From NCBI RefSeq assembly GCF_009903625.1, contig NZ_CP047569.1, positions 3,900,001-3,964,000 on the forward strand: 64,000 bases of DNA, given 5' to 3'. The DNA comes from Microbulbifer sp. ALW1. GTDB taxonomy: Bacteria; Pseudomonadota; Gammaproteobacteria; Pseudomonadales; Cellvibrionaceae. Under the pieces are notes generated by a model. That model was not told where the DNA came from. It made no database searches and saw only the letters and a list, made by a program, of their open reading frames with translations. Positions 8,405-16,806 of the stretch are shown piece after piece. A program made the position numbers and the translations under genes. Within the stretch, counting starts at the first letter, position 1; every line of letters starts with the position of its first letter.

Positions 8405-9211
8405 ATGTCACATTCACTCCAAGCGATCATTTTTGACTGGGCTGGCACCCTGGTTGATTTCGGCTCCCGCGCGCCACTCAGCGCCTTCATGCAAGTGTTT
8501 GCCAACGCCGGTATCGAAATTACCGAAGCCGAAACCCGCGCGCCCATGGGAACCGAAAAACAGGAGCATATCCGCCGCCTGATGCAGATTCCACGTATCC
8601 GCGATGCCTGGCTTTGTGCCAATGGCCGGCTTCCCACCGAGGACGACGTGGCTCAGCTCTATGCCAACCTGGGCCCCGTACAACAGGCAGCCATTGACCA
8701 GCATTGTGAAATCGTACCCGGTGCCCGACGTGCATTTGATATTGCCCGCGAACGCGGTCTGAAAATCGGCACCACCACCGGTTACAGCCGTCATATGATC
8801 GAGGGTATGCTGGTAGCGGCTGCGGACCAGGGTTTGAATCCAGACTCGGTTGTGGCTGCCGACGAGGCGCCCGGTGCCCGACCGGGCCCTGCCGCTGCGC
8901 TCAAGACCGTTATCGACCTGCGAATCCCTTCGGTGAGAAGCTGCGTCAAAGTCGATGACACCGAGCCCGGTATCGCCGAGGGCCTGAATGCCGGAATGTG
9001 GACAATTGCCGTCGTCTGTAGCGGTAATGCGCTGGGTTACTCCCAATCGCAGTGGCAGTCACTGAGTAAGTCCGAGCAGTCTGTACAGAAGGCACGCGCC
9101 TATCGATCGCTGGAGTCCTGCGGTGCCCACTACCTGATCGACGATGTGTCGCAGCTAGAACCGGTGCTGGTGGACATCAATCGCCGCCTGGCACTGGGAG
9201 AAACACCGTAA
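8405..9211 (+). CDS. phnX: Phosphonoacetaldehyde hydrolase (phosphonatase)
   Basis: A 268-residue HAD-superfamily enzyme that splits phosphonoacetaldehyde into acetaldehyde and phosphate. The nucleophile motif is FDWAGT (Asp11). The cap carries PMGTEK, with Lys52 placed like the Schiff-base lysine of characterised PhnX. Motif II is TTTGYSR, and the acidic metal motif is KVDDTEPG. Length and motif order match the family. It is the last gene of the operon; a strong hairpin overlaps its stop codon. The supply of substrate probably comes from the FAD oxidoreductase two genes upstream. Confidence 0.92.
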   Translation: MSHSLQAIIFDWAGTLVDFGSRAPLSAFMQVFANAGIEITEAETRAPMGTEKQEHIRRLMQIPRIRDAWLCANGRLPTEDDVAQLYANLGPVQQAAIDQHCEIVPGARRAFDIARERGLKIGTTTGYSRHMIEGMLVAAADQGLNPDSVVAADEAPGARPGPAAALKTVIDLRIPSVRSCVKVDDTEPGIAEGLNAGMWTIAVVCSGNALGYSQSQWQSLSKSEQSVQKARAYRSLESCGAHYLIDDVSQLEPVLVDINRRLALGETP

Positions 9212-9240
9212 CGGCACGCCGTTACGGTGCCCTCTTCCTT
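9204..9240 (+). terminator. Hairpin terminator overlapping the phnX stop codon
   Basis: CACCGTAACGGC (9204-9215) pairs exactly with GCCGTTACGGTG (9218-9229), followed by CCCTCTTCCTTTC. The TAA stop of phnX is inside the left arm. The tail is pyrimidine-rich, not a pure T run. Confidence 0.65.
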
Positions 9241-9321
9241 TCATCTGATCTCGTCCTTTCCCAACCTGACGCCACTACGGCGTTGGGTTAGGATAGGGAT
9301 CACGATAACCATTGATAACCT

Positions 9322-10038
9322 TTGAGTGCTGTACCCGTGTCCCTTGCTTACGACGACATCAAGACGCATATCAGCGGACTGATCAACAGCAACCGCCTTG
9401 CAGCGAACGACAAGTTGCCCTCTGAAAGGGAGCTGGCGGAAGATTTGAGACTTACCCGAATTACCTTGCGGGATGGACTGAATCGATTGGAAGGCGAAGG
9501 CCTGATCTATCGCCAGAATCGCAGAGGTTGGTTTGTCGCGCCACAACGGTTTGTGATGCGACCGGCACACAAGGTCGACTTCAACCAGATCGCAGAGCAA
9601 CAGGGGTTTTTACCGTCAACCCAGATTTTACAATTGCGCAAACAGCAGCAGCGCAAGGATATCTATCAGGCCTTCGGACTCGAGAAAAGCACGCGTTTTT
9701 ACGCGCTTCGTCGGGTGCGCTACCTGGATGGCCGAGCGGTGATGGTGGAAGACAGCTATATGCCATTGGAAAGTTACCCACAGCTTGACGAATCTGACCT
9801 GTCCGGATCTGTCACTGCCGTACTGAAGTCTCGATTTTCCGTTAGCGTCAGTCGTGAGTTCTGCAATATTCAAATGGGGCACCTGGAAGAAGAATACGCA
9901 GCCCCCCTGAACATCCATACCGGCGCCCTGGGACTAAAGATACTGCGTCTCCGCTACGATCAGGATGACCAACTGATTGACTACAATGTCGAGCACTGGC
10001 TACCCCATGCCATTGAAATGGAAGTCACCACCCGCTGA
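9322..10038 (+). CDS. GntR-family regulator, HutC/UTRA subfamily
   Basis: A 238-residue two-domain regulator. Residues about 10-75 form the GntR winged helix (LPSERELAEDLRLTRITLRDGLNRLEGEG is the helix-turn-helix span, shortened here to its hallmark LPSERELA and TRITLRDGLNRLE). The remainder is a UTRA ligand domain, with VRYLDGRAVMVEDSYMP and a C-terminal LRYDQDDQLIDYNVEHW. Members such as PhnF bind TGGTnTAGACCA-type palindromes, and three such sites precede the surrounding genes. It is therefore probably the local phosphonate repressor. The start is uncertain: TTG at 9322 or GTG at 9337, with no clear ribosome site for either. Confidence 0.85.
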   Translation: MSAVPVSLAYDDIKTHISGLINSNRLAANDKLPSERELAEDLRLTRITLRDGLNRLEGEGLIYRQNRRGWFVAPQRFVMRPAHKVDFNQIAEQQGFLPSTQILQLRKQQQRKDIYQAFGLEKSTRFYALRRVRYLDGRAVMVEDSYMPLESYPQLDESDLSGSVTAVLKSRFSVSVSREFCNIQMGHLEEEYAAPLNIHTGALGLKILRLRYDQDDQLIDYNVEHWLPHAIEMEVTTR

Positions 10039-10111
10039 TTTTTCACAGCTCAGTTCCTCTTCCTTTCTCGTGGTTACTGAATAACTTCGTCCTACCGATT
10101 TCTATTTTTAT

Positions 10112-10125
10112 TGGGTATAGACCCA
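10112..10125. promoter_or_regulatory. Variant dyad TGGGTATAGACCCA, possible weak operator
   Basis: TGGGTATAGACCCA is a 5-base inverted repeat around ATAG. It resembles the PhnF-type TGGTATAGACCA but has an extra base pair in each arm, which changes half-site spacing. It may only be part of the terminator region behind the regulator gene. Confidence 0.25.
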
Positions 10126-10128
10126 GAC

Positions 10129-10154
10129 TGCCAACCAGTACACACCGGTTGGCA
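10129..10154 (+). terminator. Hairpin after the GntR gene
   Basis: TGCCAACC (10129-10136) pairs with GGTTGGCA (10147-10154) across a 10-base loop. Only a short mixed C/T tail follows, so termination strength is uncertain. Confidence 0.4.
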
Positions 10155-10238
10155 CCTCCTCCCCTCATACAACAAATCCGTCACCGTCCCTTCACAGCAG
10201 CTTCACCGCGGATTCACGGCATCAGGTTAACCTCAAAA

Positions 10239-10252
10239 CTGGTCTAGACCAG
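10239..10252. promoter_or_regulatory. GntR/HutC-type operator upstream of the phosphodiesterase
   Basis: CTGGTCTAGACCAG is a perfect 14-base palindrome, 43 bases before the phosphodiesterase ATG. It repeats the core of the sites at 4990 and 5148 and ties this gene to the same regulon. Confidence 0.75.
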
Positions 10253-10294
10253 AAATTCAGGCCAACTACTCACTAAATTTTCCGAGGAGATGTT

Positions 10295-12055
10295 ATGAAT
10301 CGACTAATTCTTTGCGGCCTCGCGCTTTTCGCGACGATGCTCAGCACAAGTACATTCGCCCAAGGCGAACCCAAGGTATTGCTTGTTGGTATCGATGGTG
10401 TCCAGTTTGAAAAGCTGCAGACCCTGAACACACCCAACTTCGATCGGCTCTACGTCGAACAGGCCTATACTGGTGGTATTGATGGTGCGGAAAGCCAGCA
10501 ATCCACCTACAGTGGACCCGGCTGGTCGACGATTTTGACAGGGGTCTGGGCCAACAAGCACCAGGTCACTTCGAACAGCTCCGGCCTGGCAAACAGTGCA
10601 TTCCCCAGCCTGTTCAAGCGCATCAAAGAGGCAGACAGTAATCACTGGGTCGGCAGTATCGTCAACTGGAGTCCTATCAATACGCAATTCTTTACCCAGG
10701 ACCTCAGCAATGCCGATCTGGTGCAAAGCGGCCTCTCCGATGATCAGGTAACCGCGCAGGCGGTTGCCAGGATCAATAGCGGTATCGCGGACTTCCTCTT
10801 CCTGCACCTTGATGAACCCGATCATGCCGGCCACAGTTACTGCTTTGGCAGTGCCTACAACAATAGCATTACCGACAGTGATGCCCGCCTCGGCCAGCTA
10901 CTGGATGCCGTCGATGCGCGCAATGCGCTGGGAGATAACTGGCTGGTACTGGTAACCACCGACCACGGTCGCGACACCCTTGGCTGCAATCACGGTGCGC
11001 AGACCAGTAATGAAAAAACGATCTTTATCGCCAGTAACCAGATGCTCAACCTGGAGCACAGTGAAAAAGTAACCGATATCAGCAATACAGATTTCAACGG
11101 CATTTACGGGCATTCGGCACAGACCGCTATCGCGCCTACCGTTCTTCGCCACTTGGGTATTACACTGGATAGCAACTGGATGCTGGATGGCACACCGATG
11201 ATCGGTACTACTGGTGTACGCAAGTTACTCCCGGGAAACAGCAGCACTGCAGAGTGGTACGCACAAAGTCCAGGGCAGGTCAGCGTGTACCGCAATGGTG
11301 TGTTGGTGGATAGCGTGGATGCGCTGAGCCGCGCCTGGCAGGACCTGAGCGATTTCCATGGCACTGCCGACTATGTGCTGGTACAGGATCAAACACCGGT
11401 GGCAATACGTCGCTCCCGCCTGGATATTACCGCCGCACTGGACTGGAATGTCAGCCGCGCCTATTACTTCCGTGATGACAGCCAGTATGTACGCTACAAC
11501 AAGACCAGCGATAGTGCCGATAGCGGTTACCCGCTGGAAATTAGTGACAACACCTGGCCCGGACTCGGGAATTACGCGAGCCAGATCGTTGCCGCGTTCA
11601 AGGCGTCCAGTAGCAAGGGTTACTTTTTCCTCGCCGATGGGCGCTATCTGCGGTACGACCTGAACAGTGACAGTGTTGATCCCGGCTACCCGAAGGACGT
11701 GAACAACAGCAGCTGGCCGGGACTAGCCCCCTATGCCACTCAAATTCGCGCGGCACTGAAGTGGCCCAACAGCAAGGTGTACTTTTTCCTCGCGGACGGC
11801 AGCTACCTGCGCTACGACATGAATAATGACAGCCTCGATGGCGGTTACCCCAAGCCCATCAACAACAGTACCTGGCCAGGAATGGCGGATTACGCAACGG
11901 ATATTACTGCCGCCCACCAGTGGAATAGTAGCCGTGCCTACATTTTCCTTAGCAACCAGCGCTATCTTCGCTACAGCATTAGTGGCGACCAGGTCGACAG
12001 TGGTTATCCGCGCGCGATTAATGGCAACACCTGGCCGGGCTTGATGAACCCCTGA
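10295..12055 (+). CDS. Exported alkaline-phosphatase-superfamily phosphodiesterase with four hemopexin-like repeats
   Basis: A 586-residue protein with a signal peptide (residues 1-22, ending TFAQ). The catalytic domain has the NPP/alkaline-phosphatase metal set: Asp34 in GIDGVQ, the nucleophile region TYSGPGWSTILTG, Asp176 and His180 in EPDHAGH, Asp223 and His224 in TTDHGRD, and a late His in YGHSAQ. The nucleophile position is Ser73 where relatives usually have Thr. Residues about 383-586 form four hemopexin-type repeats of about 50 residues, each with a (Y/I)(Y/F)F...YLRY core and a TWPG or SWPG end. Its ribosome site is GAGGAG. The operator at 10239 suggests a role in freeing phosphonates from diesters outside the cytoplasm. 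Confidence 0.85.
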   Translation: MNRLILCGLALFATMLSTSTFAQGEPKVLLVGIDGVQFEKLQTLNTPNFDRLYVEQAYTGGIDGAESQQSTYSGPGWSTILTGVWANKHQVTSNSSGLANSAFPSLFKRIKEADSNHWVGSIVNWSPINTQFFTQDLSNADLVQSGLSDDQVTAQAVARINSGIADFLFLHLDEPDHAGHSYCFGSAYNNSITDSDARLGQLLDAVDARNALGDNWLVLVTTDHGRDTLGCNHGAQTSNEKTIFIASNQMLNLEHSEKVTDISNTDFNGIYGHSAQTAIAPTVLRHLGITLDSNWMLDGTPMIGTTGVRKLLPGNSSTAEWYAQSPGQVSVYRNGVLVDSVDALSRAWQDLSDFHGTADYVLVQDQTPVAIRRSRLDITAALDWNVSRAYYFRDDSQYVRYNKTSDSADSGYPLEISDNTWPGLGNYASQIVAAFKASSSKGYFFLADGRYLRYDLNSDSVDPGYPKDVNNSSWPGLAPYATQIRAALKWPNSKVYFFLADGSYLRYDMNNDSLDGGYPKPINNSTWPGMADYATDITAAHQWNSSRAYIFLSNQRYLRYSISGDQVDSGYPRAINGNTWPGLMNP

Positions 12056-12088
12056 TTCATTCCGGCGAATTTACCACTGGAAAATAAC

Positions 12089-12130
12089 AGGCCGCGCAAC
12101 GCACTGGCTTCACCAGACGTTACGCGGCCT
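12089..12130. terminator. Bidirectional hairpin between convergent genes
   Basis: AGGCCGCG (12089-12096) pairs with CGCGGCCT (12123-12130); an inner CTGG/CCAG pair extends the fold. It lies between the phosphodiesterase and the convergent PepSY gene. Confidence 0.6.
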
Positions 12131-12171
12131 TGCACCATCTCATTCACCGGATTGATTTACCGGGAATCTAT

Positions 12172-13791
12172 TTATACCGCGCCACGCGCCTGAACCGTGA
12201 CGTTCTCTTCTGACCGCGGCTCTTCACCCACATACCAGATACTGTACTCCGGCGCCCGGTGAATACGCTGCAGGGTTTTGCGCGCAAGATAGAAATAGCA
12301 TCCAGCGCCAACAGCCGCCACGGTATCAATCAGATAAGTACTGCCGCCGTGGTTCCAGCCAAAACCCGGCAGCATTGCAGACAGCAAACTGACAACGGGA
12401 ATCATCAGTGTGGCCAGTGCGGATACATACAACAGATCCACTGCACCGTTTGCCGCGCCACGATAGAAAGCCCAGGCGCACGCCAGGAAAAACACGGCGT
12501 AGTAAATGCCGGTGTGCCAGGCAGCGACAGCATCCGAGAATAGCGGCAGGACCTTTGCCGCAGCAATGGAAGCCGAAATACCGGCCACACATCCCAATGA
12601 AATCCCTACGGTCAGTGCACCAAGCAGTTTAGACGCACGGGTCTGATTCACTTCAAGGTGTTCATAGCCCTTGCGACGCTTCTTGCGGTGGGACTCAATC
12701 CACAGCAGGTTGCCGGTATAAAACAGCACCGCACCTGCCAGCCCGAGCAGGAAATACCCCCAGCGCACCGGGTTACCACCAAAGTTTCCAAAGTGCAGGG
12801 AAAAGAAACTGGTCAGTGTCGCAAACCAGCCATCCTGCTCACCGGGCATATAGCCGGTCATGGTCTTTTCACCGGTGTACGGATCTACGGCGACCATACC
12901 GTAGTGGGGCGTGCGAGAACCGTGACGAGGATTGCTGCCCGCAACCAGCAGCTCCAGACCGTGCTCTTCTTCATAGTGGAACTGCATAAACAGTGGCGTA
13001 AATTCCGGCGACTGCTCTTTGAGGCGCGCGACCAACTGGTGTGGAGCCAGTGGTTCAAGGTGCGCATGGGACTCCTCATGCGCTTCGGGCTTGCCGTTCT
13101 TTTCCAGTAGCGCCCACTGGGTGCCATAGAACTGGTCATGAAAGGCAAATACCACCGCGGTTAGCGCCATGATGATATGAAACGGCAGGCTGAACAGACC
13201 CAGTGCATTGTGTAAATCCAGCCACATGCGTTTCAGGTTTTTGCCGATGCGCAGGATAAACAGATCCTTCACCAGGGTCGGCAGCAATACAATCACACCG
13301 GAAACCAGTGCAATAAAGTACAGCAGAGATACTATTCCCACGAGGGGCATGACCATATCGTGGTCCAGTAAAATGCCCACCTGCTGATGAAGATCATCCA
13401 CCAGTTGCCCCACCGCCGATGGCCCTTGGCTGTGTACCAGCAGAGATCCGTCTTCTGCCAGCTCCGCATAATACGTGGTGCCGCCACCGCGGGGCGCCGT
13501 GCTCCAGCTCAGGCGCGCGGGTCTTTCCGCCAGCCCGGCGTCCAGGGTCAGCTCATAGCGTCCCGCCGCTTTCGGGTACTCCGCCAGCACCTTTTCCACC
13601 AGTGCCGGCGTTTGTTCCAGCGGCGTGTGTTCGCTAAAGACTTTCGGCTCGGTTGCCCAGCGATTTAACGGTGCCTCAAACATGGTGATGGCGCCGGCGT
13701 AAAACGCGATAAACAACGCGAGGCCACAGGCAATCCCCACCCAACTGTGGATATCGCGATACATGCGGATGATGTCACTGCGTATTTTCAT
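12172..13791 (-). CDS. PepSY-associated TM protein, probable siderophore-iron reductase
   Basis: A 539-residue inner-membrane protein. It starts with the typical RDIHSWVGIACGLALFIAFY helix region, followed by a periplasmic PepSY-type segment, three further helix groups (LYFIALVSGVIVLLPTL, the heme-associated DLHNALGLFSLPFHIIMAL, and HFGNFGGNPVRWGYFLLGLAG) and four C-terminal helices. The family is linked with ferric-siderophore reduction, and conserved His residues (HSW, HNALG, HII, LHFGNFG) could bind heme. It is the last gene of an operon with two small membrane proteins and a siderophore receptor, which fits iron release at the inner membrane. Confidence 0.85.
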   Translation of the reverse strand: MKIRSDIIRMYRDIHSWVGIACGLALFIAFYAGAITMFEAPLNRWATEPKVFSEHTPLEQTPALVEKVLAEYPKAAGRYELTLDAGLAERPARLSWSTAPRGGGTTYYAELAEDGSLLVHSQGPSAVGQLVDDLHQQVGILLDHDMVMPLVGIVSLLYFIALVSGVIVLLPTLVKDLFILRIGKNLKRMWLDLHNALGLFSLPFHIIMALTAVVFAFHDQFYGTQWALLEKNGKPEAHEESHAHLEPLAPHQLVARLKEQSPEFTPLFMQFHYEEEHGLELLVAGSNPRHGSRTPHYGMVAVDPYTGEKTMTGYMPGEQDGWFATLTSFFSLHFGNFGGNPVRWGYFLLGLAGAVLFYTGNLLWIESHRKKRRKGYEHLEVNQTRASKLLGALTVGISLGCVAGISASIAAAKVLPLFSDAVAAWHTGIYYAVFFLACAWAFYRGAANGAVDLLYVSALATLMIPVVSLLSAMLPGFGWNHGGSTYLIDTVAAVGAGCYFYLARKTLQRIHRAPEYSIWYVGEEPRSEENVTVQARGAV

Positions 13792-13813
13792 GATATTTAT
13801 CCTTTGATCCGCA

Positions 13814-14125
13814 TTACCCGACTACAAATCTGCTGATAAGAAGTAGGCCCCACAGCACGACATTGGCACCGCCCAGCCACGCCCAGGCGCGCAAGCCGCT
13901 CTGAAACAAGAAGCAAAAGCTCAGAATCAGGGCCCAAATCGGAGACACCAGCCACATGGTGATCTGCGCCTGTGCGGAGAAAAAACCCACTTCGAGAGGG
14001 CCAAATTGGGAAAACAATCCACAGAGGGCGATAGCGAGAAAGTAACCGGCAATAGCACCGGCACTGGCTTTGCCAAACCAGTTGCTGCTGGAGAGCTGTT
14101 GTGCTTTCGGTAATCTTTTACTCAC
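13814..14125 (-). CDS. DUF3649-like small membrane protein of an iron operon
   Basis: A 103-residue protein with three hydrophobic segments: GAIAGYFLAIALCGLF, MWLVSPIWALILSFCFLF and an amphipathic to hydrophobic C-terminal part beginning AWAWLGGANVVLWG. This size, the RAWAWL motif and the position beside a PepSY protein suggest DUF3649, a family seen in siderophore loci. Its start overlaps the stop of the upstream gene by four bases, so the two are probably translated together. Function is unknown. Confidence 0.65.
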   Translation of the reverse strand: MSKRLPKAQQLSSSNWFGKASAGAIAGYFLAIALCGLFSQFGPLEVGFFSAQAQITMWLVSPIWALILSFCFLFQSGLRAWAWLGGANVVLWGLLLISRFVVG

Positions 14126-14403
14126 GACTGCTCCTCCGTTTTATGTTTCAGATAGGCAATGACCATTGGCGGAATAGTCCAGACAAACATGACCCCGGTC
14201 ACCAGAATAAATACCGCCGATCCTGGGCCGGAATACTGCAGCAGCAGGAATAGCGCCAATACCAATAGCAGAAGCCCTACCCACGCCAGCACACGCGTGG
14301 GCAGCGCGGCAGAAACCAGTCGCTGGTTGGCGCTCGCCAGATAGAGCAGTGTGGAGCCCAGCGCAATAAGCACTGTGGCGGAAATCAGAAGTAGTGCAGT
14401 CAA
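14122..14403 (-). CDS. DUF3325-like small membrane protein
   Basis: About 93 residues with three hydrophobic helices: ALLLISATVLIALGSTLLYL, VLAWVGLLLLVLALFLLL and SAVFILVTGVMFVWTI. I placed the start at TTG 14403 because GGAG lies eight bases upstream. The longer frame from 14451 begins inside the terminator hairpin of the receptor gene. Siderophore operons often carry a DUF3325 protein in this position, but similarity was judged from layout only. Its stop overlaps the next start. Confidence 0.55.
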   Translation of the reverse strand: MTALLLISATVLIALGSTLLYLASANQRLVSAALPTRVLAWVGLLLLVLALFLLLQYSGPGSAVFILVTGVMFVWTIPPMVIAYLKHKTEEQS

Positions 14404-14440
14404 AGGACTTACTCCGCGTTCATCCAGGTATAAACGACAG

Positions 14441-14461
14441 AGGGCCCGCATTGCGGGCCCT
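14441..14461 (-). terminator. Hairpin terminator or attenuator between receptor and small-protein genes
   Basis: AGGGCCCGC (14441-14449), loop ATT, GCGGGCCCT (14453-14461): a perfect 9-base stem. On the minus strand it follows the siderophore receptor and precedes the DUF3325-like gene, so it may end most transcripts while allowing some read-through. Confidence 0.65.
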
Positions 14462-14484
14462 GGTAATTACTGAGGTGTTAACAC

Positions 14485-16731
14485 TTACCAGCTGTATTGC
14501 AGGCGCGCGGTTACCACGCGCCCCTGCCCGTAGAAACAGGACTGGGTGGTGGTGCAGGTCACCAGGTAACGTTCATCGTTCAGGTTGCGCGCATTCAGGG
14601 ATACCGAAACACCATTCAGTTCTGGACGCGCTACACCAAAGTCGTAGCGTGCCAGCAGATCAAACAGGGTGTAGCCGTCGACCTTGATCGCGTTATTGGT
14701 ATCGCCGTAGCTTTCGCCGGTGTAGCGCATACCCGCGCCAAAACCCAGGCCAGCCAATGCACCCTGCTCAATGCGGTGATCCACAAACAGGGATGCCAAC
14801 ACATCCGGCACCTGCGTCATGGCGTTACCCACAATCGGATCGTTGGACTTGGTAATTTCCGCATCCAGGCGAGACGCTGAAGCAATCAACGTGGTTCCGG
14901 TTGCCAGGGAAGCTCTCCCTTCCAGCTCCAGGCCGCGCACCTGTGCCTCACCGGCCTGTACCTGGCAGACACGGCGACCACACAGTTCACCATTGGGATC
15001 GGACGTGGAAACGTTCTGCTGGGTGATCTCGAAACCACCGAAGCTCAGGTAAACATTGCTGCCACTCTGGTAGCGAACGCCGGCTTCCACTTGATCACCG
15101 GTGGTTGGCTCAAACAGCACACCACCCAGGGTCTGTGAAGGGTCGACCACTTGCGGCAGGAAGGACTCGGAATAACTGACGTAAGGCGCCACACCATTGT
15201 CGAACAGGTAAACCGCACCGGTGCGCCAGGTAAACTCATCGGCCTTGGTAGAGAAGATTTCGCCTGTCTGAAGATCTTCACTCTCGTCGTCCGCGCGGTC
15301 GTACCGGCCACCGACATTGAAACGCAGATTCCCCGCACTGATCTGGTCCTGCAGATAGAAACCCGTTTGCTTACTGATAGAAGCGCCATAAATCTGGGGC
15401 CCCAGGTTTTCCACATAATCACCGGCGCCGCGATACTCGGGATTGAAAATATCCCACAGCGGATCTACCTGGCCTCGAGGGGCATCCGGCAGGCTCACCA
15501 GGTCGCGGTAGTGTTCCCACTCGGTATGGAAATAATCCAATCCGCCCAGCAGGGTATGACTCAGGTTGCCGCTGTCGAAGCGACCCTCCAACTGGGTATC
15601 GATGGCATAGCCATCGGACTCACCGTCGCCCTGCACCGCACGGCGACCAATGGTCTGGCCGTCGATACACTGTTCACCGTAAGCGGTAGCGGCGCAGTCG
15701 GCGACGGTATCACCGGACAACACGGTCACCCGGTAGAGCGTATCGATGTGGGTATAGCGCGCGTTGTTGCGCAGCGTCAGGTTGTCGTTGATATGGTGCT
15801 CGAGGAAGGAGCCGACCAGAAGCTGGTCGCGGTCAAAGGTGTTCCAATCTACTTCGCCGATATTGGCATCGTTGTCGATGTACTGGCCATTCGAGGGTGT
15901 CAGGGTGCCCAGCGCCGGCAGGAACTGGAAAGTGGCTCCGCCCTCATCGCGCTGGTACTGGGTGAGGAAGGTCCAGCTTGTCGCGTCGCTCGGGGTCCAG
16001 GTTACGCTCGGGGATACGTAATAGCGACTCTTGGAGACATCATCCACCTGGCTATCGCCGTCTTCCGCGACGGTGACGATGCGGCCGTGGAGGGTGCCCT
16101 CCTGGTTCAGGGGCGCACCGAAGTCGCCGGCAATTCGACCGGAGAAGTTACCCAGGTCGGTATATCCCTGCCCCTGAACCAGCAGCTCCTGCCGGGTTTC
16201 GGCACCGGCGCGCTTGGAGACCATGTTCACCATGCCACCGGGAGCGGCCTGGCCGTAGAGCACACTGGACGGGCCCTTGAGGACCTCCAGCTGTTGCAGG
16301 CCGAAGGTATCAAAACCGAAGCGGGTCCACTGGCCACCGGCCGGCAGCCGCAGGCCATCGACGAAATTGTTGTTGGAGGAGAAGCCGCCGGCACCGAATC
16401 CGCGCACGGAGATTTCATCGGTTCGGCTGTCGATGCCGGAGGGCTCCGGTTGCACACCGGCGGTGTATGACAGGGCATCGGCGACGGTCGAGGCTGCACG
16501 CAGGTCAATTTCCTCACGGCTGATCACGGAGATGGTCTGGGGAGACTCCATGATCGGGATGCCGGTCTTGGCGGTGGAGGTCGCGGTGGACAGGCCGGTC
16601 GCGGTGACCACCACTTCCTCCAGATCCGACGCTTTCTCGGGCTGTGATTGCGCATTGGCGTGGGCCACCGCAAGAGCCAGCAGCGAAGAAGCTGCCAGCA
16701 GGCAGGCTGGTACAGATCGGCGTTCGTTCAT
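14485..16731 (-). CDS. TonB-dependent siderophore receptor
   Basis: A 748-residue outer-membrane receptor with a signal peptide (ending AHANA), a TonB box region EEVVVTATG, a plug with ESPQTISVISREEI, DALSYTAGV, RGFGAGG and LKGPSSVLYGQAAPGGMVNMVSK, and a barrel ending in LQYSW. The SPQTISV and GQAAPGGxVN motifs mark the siderophore-receptor class (TIGR01783). There is no N-terminal STN signalling domain, so regulation is probably through Fur and the divergent PchR-like AraC protein and not an anti-sigma system. A Fur box lies about 57 bases upstream. The specific siderophore cannot be told. Confidence 0.92.
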   Translation of the reverse strand: MNERRSVPACLLAASSLLALAVAHANAQSQPEKASDLEEVVVTATGLSTATSTAKTGIPIMESPQTISVISREEIDLRAASTVADALSYTAGVQPEPSGIDSRTDEISVRGFGAGGFSSNNNFVDGLRLPAGGQWTRFGFDTFGLQQLEVLKGPSSVLYGQAAPGGMVNMVSKRAGAETRQELLVQGQGYTDLGNFSGRIAGDFGAPLNQEGTLHGRIVTVAEDGDSQVDDVSKSRYYVSPSVTWTPSDATSWTFLTQYQRDEGGATFQFLPALGTLTPSNGQYIDNDANIGEVDWNTFDRDQLLVGSFLEHHINDNLTLRNNARYTHIDTLYRVTVLSGDTVADCAATAYGEQCIDGQTIGRRAVQGDGESDGYAIDTQLEGRFDSGNLSHTLLGGLDYFHTEWEHYRDLVSLPDAPRGQVDPLWDIFNPEYRGAGDYVENLGPQIYGASISKQTGFYLQDQISAGNLRFNVGGRYDRADDESEDLQTGEIFSTKADEFTWRTGAVYLFDNGVAPYVSYSESFLPQVVDPSQTLGGVLFEPTTGDQVEAGVRYQSGSNVYLSFGGFEITQQNVSTSDPNGELCGRRVCQVQAGEAQVRGLELEGRASLATGTTLIASASRLDAEITKSNDPIVGNAMTQVPDVLASLFVDHRIEQGALAGLGFGAGMRYTGESYGDTNNAIKVDGYTLFDLLARYDFGVARPELNGVSVSLNARNLNDERYLVTCTTTQSCFYGQGRVVTARLQYSW

Positions 16732-16787
16732 AAGTCCCCCAATTGAACAAAAAGCACCCGGAATACCGGGTCAAAAACTTTGCAGTT

Positions 16788-16806
16788 GATAAGCATTATC
16801 ATTCGC
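16788..16806. promoter_or_regulatory. Fur box
   Basis: The reverse strand reads GCGAATGATAATGCTTATC and matches the 19-base Fur consensus GATAATGATAATCATTATC at 15 positions. It lies between the receptor and the divergent AraC gene and could control both. Confidence 0.75.

Noticed and set aside
15151..16470. 439-codon frame antisense to the siderophore receptor
   Set aside because: The receptor on the other strand has plug, TonB box and barrel motifs; the antisense frame arises from its codon bias.
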